Positions 1-12,021 of a DNA stretch of 64,000 nt are shown here, piece by piece. Origin of the DNA: Xanthostigma xanthostigma (Eukaryota > Arthropoda > Insecta > Raphidioptera > Raphidiidae). Position 1 is the first letter of the stretch. Each line of letters opens with the position of its first letter. The position numbers were made by a program, and so were the translations under genes. The notes under the pieces are model-generated. The model worked only from the letters and a program-made list of their open reading frames with translations. It did not search any database and was not told the DNA's origin. The DNA lies in NCBI GenBank assembly GCA_963575645.1, contig OY754469.1:15766001-15830000 (forward strand). The letters are read 5' to 3'.

Positions 1-220
1 TGTAAATTAGAGAAATATGTATGGAATGCCTACTGTAATATATACGTTGATCCAGTGGCGTAACATTAATATTAATATACATTTTTTTTATATCGAAATT
101 ATAGAATGAAGGCGCCAGCTGTGATCTATCACTTTTTAATCTGTATTTTGACAGAATAGATTTTGTAGACAATCAAAAAAAATATTATAAAGTATATTAT
201 ATCGTTAATATCAACACGAA

Positions 221-1020
221 GCCGGTAACGGACTGAGAGCGATAATATAATATATGTTATAGCTCTGTAATGAGATATATATAATATTATATGTTGAGTG
301 CAGCGGACTAATTTTTTATATTTTGCAAGTTTAAACTTTTTATTTCCTAGTGTGTGCATATTTTTTTCAAAATGGCTCTTAATAGCATGCTATTGCTGAA
401 TACCATCGATAGCTCATCGGGGGGTGAATCAAATGCCGCATGTGATGATATTTTAATGATTGCTACTGTCCAAAATGAAAAACCAAGATTTTGGGTTTCT
501 GAGCATATAAAATTTAGAAAAGAACGGGTTGAATTTACGCTTTTTAATGACTGAAGTGACGAAAAATTCACAAATTATTTTCGAATGGAGAGAAAAACAT
601 TTTTTGAACTTCATGATTTAATTAAAGATGATATAAAGAAGAAAAATACAAATTTTCGGGAAAGCATTAGTTCTTTAGAGCGACTAGCAATTACTTTAAG
701 GTTTGTATATCGGTGATTTGAAATAGAAAACTAGTCATTAATAAAACAAAACTGCCAAAAAGCATGTGTAGTCTATAGACAACAAAGTGACCGACGACAG
801 CAGGACATCTGCGGGCGACAAGACGCAAGAGGAAGGTGAGATATAATGCAAAATATCGCTCGGAAAGCATATTTGTACTTTCATGAAATATACCGCTTGG
901 ATATAGGTATATATTATAGCGTCAATGCGCGGCGTTTTGTACTTTTTAATCACAAGCGATATTTTTGTAATATGTAAGATAAAATATATATTATATTATC
1001 GCTCTCAGTCCGTTACCGGC
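221..1020 (+). mobile_element. PIF/Harbinger-like element, internally deleted
   Basis: Terminal inverted repeats of about 35 bases begin GCCGGTAACGGACTGAGAGC (221) and end with the complement (1020). The inside holds the N-terminal part of a Harbinger-type transposase. No clean 3-base target duplication is visible (GAA on the left, TTT on the right), so the flanks have probably mutated. Confidence 0.75.
372..715 (+). pseudogene. Harbinger transposase N-terminus, broken
   Basis: ATG at 372 opens MALNSMLLLNTIDSSSGGES and reads to an in-frame TGA at 552-554. After it the same frame continues with FTNYFRMERKTFFELHDLIK, then NTNFRESISSLERLAITLRF, which is the classic HARBI1-like N-terminal pattern (RM...F..L...I......FR..I...ERLAITLRFL). 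The nuclease DDE part is absent, lost by internal deletion. Confidence 0.7.
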
Positions 1021-1058
1021 TTTATTGGTGCGAAAAATTAGGAAATATAAAGAAAGAG

Positions 1059-1240
1059 ATCTACAACTATCCAAGTGTGTGGGCTTTCACGGCCAGTGAT
1101 GATCCAAATCTTCTTGGTTTCCGGGCTTGTATGCACGTCGCCTTTGATAATGTCTTCCGCAGTTTTAGACGAAACGTCAGGTAGAAATACCTGAAATGGA
1201 CCACGGCCCGGAAACCAAGAAGATTTAGATCTACAACTCA
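1059..1240 (+). mobile_element. Penelope-like fragment with decayed hammerhead-like motif
   Basis: Two 26-base arms (1101-1126 and 1206-1231, one mismatch) are inverted around a core reading TTGATAA TGTCT...AGAC GAAACGTC (1144-1178). This is a hammerhead core with two substitutions in CTGATGA but an intact GAAACGTC and stem II. AGATCTACAACT is directly repeated at both ends. The arrangement fits Penelope-like terminal repeats. Confidence 0.5.
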
Positions 1241-2022
1241 CTTGCTAACGAGTATTTCCTAATTGATCTTCGTATCGACTGAATATTTTAACGCTAAAAT
1301 GTGAAACTACAAAGAAAATATAATAACATGCTTTATCATCTATAAGTAATAATAATAATAATCTTTATTAGTACCAGATAAGTGCACTTAAAGGCGAGGT
1401 TCAGCCATAGGCTGTTTTTCAACCTAACCCTTTACGCCAAATACATAATCAAATTATTTAAGTGGTCTATCACAGGTGGGCGATGGGAACTGATTTAAAT
1501 AGTATATAGGAAATAGTTCAATGCTTAAAAACTCAAATAAAGCAGTTTACCTCTAACAAAAAAAAGAACTCAGAAATGCCTGTTAAAACAAAAAACCATC
1601 GACTCCGCCACTCACTAATATTTCTGTAAAATATTTAATGGCTTTACCTGCACCAATGAAATAGCCGGTTCATTATTCCATTATATATCCGAAGTCATAA
1701 GGCAAATTGGAATATGACGCAAGATTTTTAGTGAAACGAAAGATGTCTTTGTTGCTAAGTTCTAAACTGGTCCTGACTTCGAACAACGACTGTCGAGAAT
1801 ACAGAACTCTTTGCATGTGTTTAATGGTCAAATTCTGAGACTATTTGAATTTGATTTTAGCAGTTCTATGCGGGGTTGCAGAAAGGGTTGTCAAAAATTA
1901 GAGTTTACAATGATCTTAGATTGTGAACACACATATTTCTACATACGAAAGACATTGTAGAGTTTTAAATCGATCCTGCAGCTCGAAAAATTATTGATCG
2001 ATTGAAACAATGTTTTTCTTAA

Positions 2023-2925
2023 GGACGTAGTCTGGTGTTCGGGTTTTGAAAAAACGAATTTATTTTTTTTACATTTTTAGTAAGTATAATATATTGAGAA
2101 AATACCTACTGTAAAAATTTTAGACCGAAATTAAATATTTACAAAGCTATAGCATATAGTCGAGAGCAGCAACGGTCTTACGGTAAGACTCTTACCTGCT
2201 CTTACCTCTCAATTGTTATCACGTTACCCTTATACTCTCGCAGAGTAGAGCAAACAAATTAACAGAAAACGATGCCTTTGAAGAAACGGAAGGTTTAATA
2301 TACACCAGACATAGCTGATTAGTGTAAATATTCATTTTTATTTTTTTGTAAGAAATCTGAAATTAAAACTTTAAACGCGTTTTTCTCAAAACTACGTTTT
2401 ACTAAGTGACGCGGGTGATTGAAACAATTCCATACAACCGATTGCTTTCAGTTTTGCACAGGGTATTCTACACAACAATAGCTCCGTCCGGTACTAGAAT
2501 TACTTAATTATAAAAATTATTTCTATTTTTTTAACCGATTTTCAACGAAAAAATCACGATTTTCTCGTTGTTTTTTTTTTCTAAAGCCCGCCATTTTGTT
2601 ATTTATGAATAAAAATGTTTTATTTCTAGTACGGGATAGAGCCACAAGCCTACGAAACAATAACCAATTTAATTTTTATAATTCAGTTGACTCCAAGTGA
2701 CGTTATCACCCGCGCTACCCACCTACCTCCACTTAAAGTTGTCTACTTTAGGTTAAAAAAACAATTATAAAATGGCGTAAAATTAAGCAAAAAAAAATGT
2801 TTTGTCTTAGTTTACGATGTCAGTAAAAACATGTAATAAAATTGAAAACATCGTACATTATTTTGATATTAAAAAAAATTTCTGAAATAACGGTTGAAAA
2901 CGAGCCTGAACATAAGACTACGTCC
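2023..2925. mobile_element. TTAA-flanked DNA element (non-autonomous)
   Basis: Inverted ends GGACGTAGTCT are flanked on both sides by TTAA (2019-2022 and 2926-2929), the target of piggyBac-type elements. About 903 bases, no coding capacity. Internal AT-rich segments resemble the TTAA-flanked element at 46468-47153. Confidence 0.65.
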
Positions 2926-3089
2926 TTAAACTGTGTATGAAATATGTATTTTTTGTACAGTTTTCACTTCGAAACAACGTTTTTCTACGCATTTTGATCC
3001 AAATTTAGCTTGAAACCGGTTTTTTTTCTATATAGAAAAATCATTTGTTTTTTTTGTGACTACAACTAAAGCCAAACCTATCGCGGATC

Positions 3090-3415
3090 GGTAGCTAACA
3101 TAAATGGGACTCTGTGCCGAACGTGCCGCTTTCGAGAATCCATCGATGGTCGGGTTTTTTTTGACGAACACACAGCGAACCTGGTGTAAGTTGGAGCGGC
3201 GTCGTCGGAGGTTCGTCACTTAGTCGAGTATTCGTTCAGCCGTGTAGGTATATAATTTTTCGTAGTAGTTCGGTATTGGTTCGTTGTAGCTTCGCATTTC
3301 CCAATGATTCGCGAGCGAAACTTTCACGAGCGGTTCGCGAACGGTTCGACTCGCAAGTGTTCCAGATGACAGGAAAATTGAATACGACATTTTTAACGTT
3401 ACAGAAAACGAACAG
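3090..3415 (+). other. CpG-rich low-repeat stretch, possible promoter/5' exon
   Basis: Much richer in CG dinucleotides than its surroundings and not seen elsewhere in the window. It ends in AACAG|GTACGA, a possible splice donor, preceded by an ATG (3366) and 16 open codons. It may be a first exon, a young repeat or neither; no product is recognised. Confidence 0.2.
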
Positions 3416-3930
3416 GTACGACGTTAAAGAAGTTTAACTTCAAAATACATTTAAAAAACTCGACATATGCTACTTATCTTGTGGCCGTAAATATATCTAT
3501 ATATATTATTATTAATCGTTATTATCGTAATTAGATATACGTGTTTATATGTGCCTAGTTATTGAGTTATTTTGTAATAATAATACTTCGCTTTAAAACA
3601 GTTGGTTATCTCTCTTATATTGGATCCCTGTGCACTACGTATATCCAATGTCCATATTAAATAACGTCAATATTTGATAATACCCGTTGAATTAATCACG
3701 GCTACCTTATCATTAATTATTCCATTAAACTGAATTATTTAATCACATGTCGATGTTTTAATAATTTGAAGTAATTACCGCAAGTTTCTGTTTTATATTA
3801 ACATCTGTATACTGCCAACCTAATTTCTGGATATGCAGAAGGTTAGAATATATATACTTTGTGGATCGTAATGACAAAACACATTTTCGATAAAATCAAT
3901 TTAAAAAATTCCAGCCAATTTTTTCTATTT

Positions 3931-4920
3931 TTTGACGTGATAACGTCTTATAAATTGATGAATCACCAATCTTATAAATTGATAAAACACCGACTGCATG
4001 CACGAAAAAGTGTAACGTAACGTTCCTAACGTTCGTAACGCGTAACGTTCCGCCTGACCCTGTACGTGCTTTTTGCTAATTTCTCGCTCAATTTAAATCA
4101 GATCGGTTTGAAACCAGTCTTAAACGAAAGAGGAGAACATTTTACATAGATTTCGTATAACAGAATTTGCCTAAACAGTTTTTTTATACAAATTTATATA
4201 GAAAAATAGCTGTATAAATGCAATGTTGTCTAATGCATGGCGCGACGCGGTCGGTCGTCTTTGTTTGCCGTACATGGAAATTAGAAAATAACGTATGTCT
4301 TGTCTTAACATGAAAACGGCTGCATTTCTAATGTTTAATTCAATTTTTTGACATAAGTATGTTGTTAAATGCAACGCCTTCTAAGTTAACTATTGGAATA
4401 ACTAATTATTATTAGAACATAATACTTTGACAGTTGCAAACGTCACTTTTGACATTTCTTATCATTCCGACACCAAGGATAAGCGGATTGAAACCAAATT
4501 TTGGGAGGATGTTTGATATGCAAATATGAAGTGGCCTATTGTTTTTGGGGAACATCGGCGCATGCGTAAAAGAATATATCTCTTATAATGATGTTTTATA
4601 TAATAATAATATACTTAGTTTTTAAAACGGTTTTTACTCTATCTATGTTTACTAGAAATTTTTGTAAATTTTTTGGGGAAAATAGGCGCATGCGCAAAAG
4701 AGATACATGCCATAGTTGTTTTTTATATAATAATAGTGTACTTTTTATAGTGTTTTATTATTCTACTTAATAAAATTTACCTAAATTTGAAGCGAAAGAT
4801 GCAATATCATAGATTCGAATTATTATAATTATTATATAAATTTAGGTTATGTATTACGGAATACGTTATCACGTAAAACTATCGTCCGTAAACCGACTTT
4901 ACAGACAACCAATTTTTTTT
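3931..4920 (+). repeat. Repeat family ACGTGATAACGT, copy A
   Basis: Left end GACGTGATAACGTCTTATAA, right end ACGTTATCACGTAAAACTAT then TTTACAGACAACC. The palindromic-like ACGTGATAACGT core sits in opposite orientation near the two ends. Contains several TAACGTTC boxes and, internally, CGGATTGAAACCAAATTTTG also found at 7540 and 27825. Copies B, C and D lie at 28011, 36125 and 40087. Confidence 0.6.
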
Positions 4921-4975
4921 ATATAGTTTTCAATATTGTCGTAGGTATAAGAAATAGGAAAAAAATGTTTTAGTC

Positions 4976-5280
4976 CTATATTTTCACCCCTAAATTAAAG
5001 TTTGAAATATTTGTGGTAGAGTTCCGGGAGGTGGGACTTTTTTGTAAGAACTTTCCTGCTCTTTCAGAATATGTATTTGTTATGATTTCAGATATCTGCA
5101 ATACTTTTTGAGATATTCGCAAAAAATCTAATCTCTCTCTTTTTACTAAAATGTTTATAACTTTTGCAATTTTTTCGTCTTCTTTCAATTTTTTCAAGAA
5201 GTCTCTAAATGTCATTCCGAATCGAATGACACCATGAAGGAGGACTGGAATTCATCAAAAAGGGACATGTGCATAAAATA
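4976..5280. repeat. Single arm of the foldback repeat at 43652-44632
   Basis: Matches GTGGTAGAGTTCCGGGAG..., AACTTTTGCAATTTTTTCG and GGACTGGAATTCATCAAAAA of the large palindrome in Duox intron A-B. Here only one arm is present. The open frame on the minus strand is an accident of the repeat. Confidence 0.6.
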
Positions 5281-6090
5281 AAATGATATGCCCGCACGCT
5301 ACTGACATGTACAATTCTAGCGCGAGTACCATTAGAGACAATAACACGTATTAATTAAAATTGTGTTTTGTACTACCTATTTAATTAAAGTATCTCTGGT
5401 TCGATCTGAATCAATGCCTTGCTCTGTTCTATTGCCAACTAAAACAACGCAACGATTGCCTTTCCTTCGAAAAGTATACTGAACATCACATAACGATCCC
5501 GAATTTTGACTTCGAAGCTGTTACAAAAGTCCCATCACAAAAAATATCAAATATGAAAAGTAAAAGATGGAACGCGTTCAAAAATTAGGTTATGTTAAAT
5601 TAAAATCACAGTATGGATACACTTTTTGCACGACTTCCTATATCTAGATGAGCAACAGAGACAAGTATAGGTAGTAGGCGATGTCGTCATAAACAATCCT
5701 CATAATTTAAATTCAATATGGTAGAACTGGATTGTCAAAAATATTACAAAAATATGAGTGAAAATTAGCTAAAATGTAGTATGTATGTATACTGTCCGTA
5801 ATGATATTATCACTCGGATGACTTAAAGCTCGATAATCGCTCGTTTTAACACAATGTCACTACTCGTATAAGACCTTAATTTACGAGCGAGATACATACA
5901 GCAATTTTTGTAAAAGGTCTTTACCGAGATTTTCTCCACTTTTTGTTCTAATTTTTTAACAAAAAACTTGAGCTATATTACGAGTATTTTAATGATTCAA
6001 TGTTTTTACGTATTTTAATTTTATTTATTACGGGCGTTGTACCCGGTTTCGCCCAGGTGGTGGTTAGAAGTTAGAACATCAGAGCTATTA
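5281..6090. other. No gene seen
   Basis: AT-rich sequence without coding signal. 6030-6060 carries a decayed Helitron-type tail in reverse orientation (ACGGGCGTTGTACCCGGTTTCG). Confidence 0.4.
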
Positions 6091-6560
6091 TCTGCATATA
6101 TATAAAAGAAAACCGTGACTAATCTATCAACGCACTGGACGGATTGCGCTGAAATTTGGCACAGAAAAAGTTATTATGACGTAGGCATTTGCTAAGAACA
6201 GATTTTTGAAAATTTAACTCCTAAAGGGGTAAAACGGGGGTTCAAAACTTACATGGAGAAATCATATATAAGGTAGATGTATCAATTCGAAAATGCGCAG
6301 GATTACTTCTGTCAACAAATAAATAAACACGTGTTTCGTGCTTTATCAAACACAACCCCTTCAGAGGGTGAGAAGAGGTAAACAGTCTGAAATTCAACTT
6401 GAGTGTCATTTTCAAGGGTTGTCAGGACATTGATCACATGAATGTCATCAATTTTGAAATTTATTAGAAGTCTACGTCGAGAAAGGAGTTATTATGCCAA
6501 ATAATGGGAATGCATTCGCGTTTCGTCTCAATCGCGTGCGAAGCCGCGGGTAACAGCTAG
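6091..6560 (+). mobile_element. Non-autonomous Helitron
   Basis: Begins TCTGCATATATATAAAAG and ends GAAGCCGCGGGTAACAGCTAG, followed by T. TC...CTAG with insertion before T is the Helitron signature. No coding capacity. Confidence 0.6.
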
Positions 6561-6825
6561 TCATACATAAATATACGGGAAGGAAAAAGTTTTGGTACTG
6601 ATTTGAGTGTGTTAATTCGCACACATCGTGATTAAACATATATCGTTCTCTTTGTTTTAATGAGGGGACGTGCACAATGTATGTTTCAACAGGATGTGTG
6701 CTAATTAACACAGGTAAAATCAATTCAGAAGATTAATCCATATAATTACAAAAAAACCTCAATAACGTTCAAACTTCAAAAAATAATGAATTACGGTCGA
6801 TATTAGACCACTGGGCGATCACTAA
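6561..6825 (+). mobile_element. Non-autonomous Helitron, GGGCGAYCACTAG family
   Basis: Starts with TC immediately after the CTAG end of the preceding Helitron. Shares ACGGGAAGGAAAAAG and GATTTGAGTGTGTTAATTCG with copies at 45256, 49431, 50510 and 51215. It ends ...CCACTGGGCGATCACTAA followed by T (CTAA fits CTRR). Confidence 0.65.
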
Positions 6826-7371
6826 TATTATATTAATACTGAGCAAAACTTATTCACAATAGATTACTGGCGGATATCTAAACAATCGTGTTAAAAGCCC
6901 CGGTTTATATTACGATCAATCATTGTAATTTATATTTACATTCTGATATACCTATAATATAATTAATAACCCTTAAGGTCAGTAGAGTTAGTAACCGCGA
7001 GTATGGTGCAATCGGTCGGCTCGTTCTGCGACATCGCGTACACAGCCTAGCCGTGGCCATTTTATCTAATATCTTGTTTATTTTACATATATAATGTGCA
7101 TCGTCTAACGTCTTGCTGCAATAAGCAATGGATAATGTTAGCCGTGTTTTCTACCTGCAGTTCCACTTGCTATTTGCATATACAATCAGCAATTCCGTGT
7201 CATTTTATTATCTTTATTCATAACGCACGACTCATTTTAGTTATGTTTCTCTAACTGCCAGTCAACCTCATTCTAAAGTCCCGTTTTCATCCTACCACGT
7301 AACCTCCGGCAGCGAGAAAAAATCAAAACAAATATAGACACGTGAATGAAACCATCGATTAATTCTTTTCT

Positions 7372-7790
7372 TTTTTTACCATTCCAACCCACATGTGGGG
7401 AATGGTACTAGTTTAGGTCAAACATCACATTTCAAAATTTTACAATACAATTTTGTTTTAAGATCTCTCGAATTCAAACAGCATATTTTTGGAAAAACTC
7501 TGTGCGTCTGTTAGTCTATGAGCACGTTACAGGTCGAACGGATGAACGGATTGAGACCAAATGGGAGGATGTTTGATACGTAAATATGAAGAGCCCTATT
7601 GTTTTTGGAAAAATTCGGCGCATGCGCAGAAGAGATATACGCTAAAATATTGTTTTTTTTTATATAGATAATAATGGTATAACCCCAGGGTTGAAGCACA
7701 TAACTGTTTGTTTTGTTTTTTCACAATAAAAAAAAAAAATAATGGTATACTTTTCATAATGGTTTATTATTCTATTCATTTTTTCAAGAA
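7372..7790 (+). repeat. Hairpin-headed repeat, partial copy
   Basis: Starts with TACCATTCC...GGAATGGTA, a strong hairpin, and shares the next 400 bases with 27645-28010 (CTGTGCGTCTGTTAGTCTRT, GATACGTAAATATGAAGAGC). In the other copy this segment is directly joined to the ACGTGATAACGT repeat, so both may be parts of one element. Confidence 0.5.
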
Positions 7791-8457
7791 TGTTTTGTTA
7801 AAAGATCACAGTTGGACATTTCATTTTGCTAAATAGACTATATCCACACTGGAGAATTTTTAGAGATTATGTAAAGATCAAAAAAGGTCAAAATATTTTT
7901 TAAGATCCATAGGTGACATTAAATCATGATCACAAAAATAATAATATGGCTTATTTTTACACACCTATTTTTATTATCGGTATGCAGAGGGTATCTTGAT
8001 GAAACAAAGATGGCGCCCTATTAGGTCAGGTGTCCTCTGGTAGTTCTTCCGAGAACCAAATTTAACAAAAAGAGAAACGACAAATGCAACCACATTGGAA
8101 AATAAATTCGAATTAACGATGTTAAAAAAACGTAATAGTTACCTCCGTCAAAATTTTCTTCAAAAATTTTTTTTGTACAAAACACGGGCACTCAAGTCAA
8201 ATATGATTACCGTTTCAACCGATTTCTCTAACACTACACAACAAATTATGAGAATGAAAACAAATTCGAACAACAAAATCAACTTTGGCTATTTTAGAGA
8301 TTGTGAAATTCGAAAAAAAATTTTATCATTATTATTTGTCATGTCCTGCAATTATCAGAAAATCTACCCGCGAAGGTACAGGTAATTAATAAATAGAATA
8401 ACAATACTGTTGTTTCAGTTGAAAAGAAAAATATAGTTGTTAATTTGTAAAATTTAA

Positions 8458-8600
8458 TAGGGTTCGAACAACAAAAAAATTAGTTACAGCAATCCGACAC
8501 CGGGATATTGTAGAATAAGGTATTCTAAAAGAGGGAAAAATAAATCGAACAGTCTGCTGCTATCCGGGGTGGAATCAGTTTTTCGCGATTTCTGGCTAAA
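8458..8600 (+). repeat. GGGTTCGAACAACAAAAAAA repeat
   Basis: About 130 bases nearly identical to 16017-16150 (CAGCAATCCGACACCGGGAT, AAATAAATCGAACAGTCTGC). Class unknown. The downstream 8600-9900 is AT-rich with homopolymers and no gene seen. Confidence 0.5.
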
Positions 8601-9976
8601 CGATGCATTCTATCGAAAAAAGTTAAATGTACAAGTTGTATATAATAAAAAGATCTACAACTTTTGTACCAACAATTTTAACCTAACCTCAAAATTTTTT
8701 GAAAAAAATGCAAAAAACCGATTTTTTGGTTTTTAATTTTTTTTTCGAAACAAAAAAATCAATTGAGCCCAAACTTTGCCAAAAGATACCTTTTGGTATT
8801 ATAAAGATGTAGTAATTTTTTTGAAAGGAAATATCTTAAGGTTTTTTTAAAATTCCATTTTTTCGAAAAAAAAAATGATTTTTTCAACGAAAATCCTACC
8901 TAAAACTACGCAACCTGCAGAGTTCAAATTTGGCAATTCGAAAATTAGAACTTTTCTATGGTTCCATGGTTACAATATTAAATTGCAATATTAAATCAAG
9001 ATACAAGCAAAAAACTGATGAAACGCAGTTTTTTAACTCTTTTTTAACAAGTTCCAGTCATCTCTCGAAGGTGCAATTTTGACAGATTTTATATAATGTA
9101 TATAAATGTTCCCTCAAATTTGCACCCTTTTGCGATTTTGTGGAAATGTTTAGGGTCAAATCAACCTGTTAATTGGTCGGCCGGTTAAAATTTGATGTGA
9201 AAACTGCGATTATTAAAATGTAAAAACTGTTTAACCTGTTACTGGTTATTATTTATCATAGACGATAACCGACAGAAAAATCAAAAAAATCCCAACGGTA
9301 GTTTTGACATACACTTCAATAAATCAAGATCATTATCGGTTATCAGTTTGACTGTACAATAAATATTGTATCATCGCTGGTAAAAAATATGGGCCTGTCA
9401 ATCAGTTTGAACTTTGAAGGACAAACAGTCGGAGCCCTTCTAATAATAGTCATCCATTCTCTAACCATGATTGTGAATTGTGATTGGTATTAGGAAACCA
9501 TATTTCACTGATGGTTGATAATAATTATATTGTGATAAATTCATTCAGACCTAAGGCCACAACACATGTGCGCTATTACCATTATTTTACTAAATATTTT
9601 GTAAACAAAACATTCTATCAAATTATTGCAAAGTAATTATAAAATACTAGTACTTAAAAAAATCTACAACCGCGCGTCGCACGAGGCCACTTAAAAAATT
9701 TAGTGGGTCACATTTTGCGGATTATTAAATTACATTTCCCAATTCGAAAAAAATACAGAAATCAGCGTTAATTACCAATATTTTACTACCTTTAAAAAAA
9801 GTGTGAGCCTCATCTACATACGCTCGCGGAGGAAGTGAAACTCGTTTCATTGATCTATTTTGCTTTATCAAGGTTTCTCTTATGTTTCCCTGCTGTTGAA
9901 TCAATTCCTCGCTAATTTTGGGTTACCAGGGTTAATCTTAGTGGGGTGTTTGAAAAGCTCGTAGCCTAGCCAAAAA

Positions 9977-10399
9977 AATTAAAGTAAAACATCTTTACGC
10001 ACGCTTGACTTGGGGCGTAAGCTGGTGAATGCGTGACGAGAGACTTACGGAAACTGTGATCGGGCGAGGCGAACGGAAGTTGAGAGGGAGATATAAGTTA
10101 GTGAAGATAGAAAGAGGATGACAAATACTTTACTGGCTAGTGGCGCCATCAGGTGGTCGAAAATATAAGCAGTACTAACAATAGAATGACACATACTTTA
10201 CTTGCCAGTGGCGCTATCGTGTGACAGAAAAAAGTAATATTTTGTTCAATGCATTAAATATTTTACGTTTACAGTGAATAAAATTGTAAATACATTTTAA
10301 AGTTCATATTTTGTGAATTTTCTGGTAAATAATAACAAATTATGACAGGAAGAAGTGTTACTTCAGTCGTGTGGTCTAAACTCTAAAGCACACTCGGTT
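9977..10399. mobile_element. AAGTAAAACTTCTT MITE, copy in mariner
   Basis: Ends AAAGTAAAACATCTTTACGCAC and AGGAAGAAGTGTTACTTCAG are imperfect inverted repeats. Inside, GAGGGAGATATAAGTTAGTG and AGTGGCGCCATCAGGTGG match copies at 57435-58043 and 59866-60508. Confidence 0.65.
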
Positions 10400-10414
10400 T
10401 TTTTTTGTATTTAT

Positions 10415-11034
10415 TTATTTTTCAACATATTCTCCCCCGAGTCCAATACACTTTTTCCATCGATCTGGCAACGCTTCTATACCAGCTTTAAAAAAGTCTT
10501 CATCTCCCTCAAAATATGCAGGAGATCCTGGTCTTTTCCACTGTTTAGACTATAATTTTGTCTCTGGAGTATAGTGATGCACTTAGGTTTCATCAATGGT
10601 TACAAATCTTCCAATAAATTCTTGTGGATCAGCCTCAAACAGCTCTAAGGAGTCGCGGGAAATCGTCAGTCGAACGCGTTTTTGTTCAACTGAAAGCAGC
10701 CGAGGCACGCATCGCGAAGACACCTTAGAAAAGTGGAATTTTATTGATGATTATGTGATGTGTTCGTTCAGTTGAGATGTTAACAATGTCAGCATCTCCT
10801 TAACAGTCAATCTCCGATCAGATAAAATCATGTCACAATTTTTTCAATGTTATCGTCGATCACTACGTGGGTTATCTTCAATGTTTTATCGACCATGTTT
10901 GAACTCCGCCACCCACTTTTTCACGGTAGCATACGAAGGCGTTGATTCACCTAAAGTTTTAAATGTCTTCATAAATCCCTTTTGGTGTTAAAGCTTTCAT
11001 ATTCAAGTACTGCAAGACACTCGATTTTTTCCAT
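10415..11034 (-). pseudogene. Mariner transposase, broken
   Basis: ATG at 11034 reads MEKIECLAVLEYE..., like mariner starts. Later FIGRFVTIDET, a stop, VHHYTPETK, another stop, SKQWKRPGSP, then DFFKAGIEALPDRWKKCIGL and the end GGEYVEK followed by TAA. The TIDE aspartate of the DD34D triad is present, but the region with the other two is deleted between GSP and DFFKAG. Several frameshifts and stops. Confidence 0.85.
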
Positions 11035-12021
11035 TTTCAAAAATCGGTACTACTTATTTGACGGGATCGAGTGAGGAATCGAAACGAATGCAAATAAACG
11101 AATAAAAATATACCCTTACTATCAAATAATGTAGCTTTTTTTTAATATATGGTTTATTGGCCTCTACATCTTCTGACATAATCAGCCATGTCAATACGAT
11201 CGGAACAATTCCAGTGTAAGAAAAGAAGAACTTGTAGCTTTAAACTGACGGTAGTTTTAAAAATATATGACGTTTCGATGTTCGTTAGGCTACGAACTTT
11301 TCAAATGTCCACGTATATTTTCCTGCTGTTGAATCAATTCATTGTTAATTTTGGGTTACGGTGGTTTGTCTTATATTTCCCGCCGTTGCGTTAAAACATT
11401 TCATCTTTAATGTCACAGAAAATTGCGTCGCTAAAAAAGTATCACTTCAAATCATGTAGGTATAAAAAAATCTGCTTAGCTATGAGGCTGGAAAAACAAT
11501 AACTTCCAGAACTTTTTCAAAATTACAACGCCTGTAGAAAAAGATACGCTGATTCCGACGGACGCTTGCTCTTTGACTAAAAATTACAAAAAATCTGTAA
11601 TTAATTATTTTGATGGTATACCCGTTTCCTTGTTCAATTATTACCTCTTGTAGAACTTACCTATTTACCTACTCTTTGATTTTAAAGAGGTTAGGTAGGT
11701 ACTTTTGTGGGGGACGTGGTGCGGAGAAAACTCAATGCTTATACAAAAGTCTCCTAATTTTATATTTGGTTGCCATTTACTTATTGAGAATTTAGGTATG
11801 TCAAACTCACTAAATCAGAATCTTTGTGTTTTATTTAAATAAGTTTCTCATTACTAGTAGAGGGAAAAGTTCTAGTTTTTTTTTCTATTAACTTTTAAAA
11901 GGTATATTTCATATACTTAGCATAGTTATTTTTGAAATTAATCCTATCATGACGTATATTTGATTTTATGAGTTTTCTTTGGGTTTATGTCACTATTTCA
12001 TTAACTGCCATTATGTATATA

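Larger units (their letters stand above)
9942..11309 (-). mobile_element. Mariner element carrying a nested insertion
   Basis: Inverted ends GGTGTTTGAAAAGCTCGTAG (9945) and GTTAGGCTACGAACTTTTCA (11285) bracket a broken mariner transposase. A second element (9977-10399) sits inside the left part. Similar about 55-base segments (CTGCTGTTGAATCAATTC...) flank both sides, beyond the 2-base TA duplication expected for mariner. Confidence 0.75.

Noticed and set aside
7378-7412. Helitron 3' terminus
   Set aside because: The hairpin and CTAG fit, but both copies stay homologous past it, so it is not a terminus as it stands.
8095-8385. 96-codon plus-strand ORF
   Set aside because: Lys/Asn/Phe-rich composition expected from AT-rich DNA; no motif, no flanking signals.
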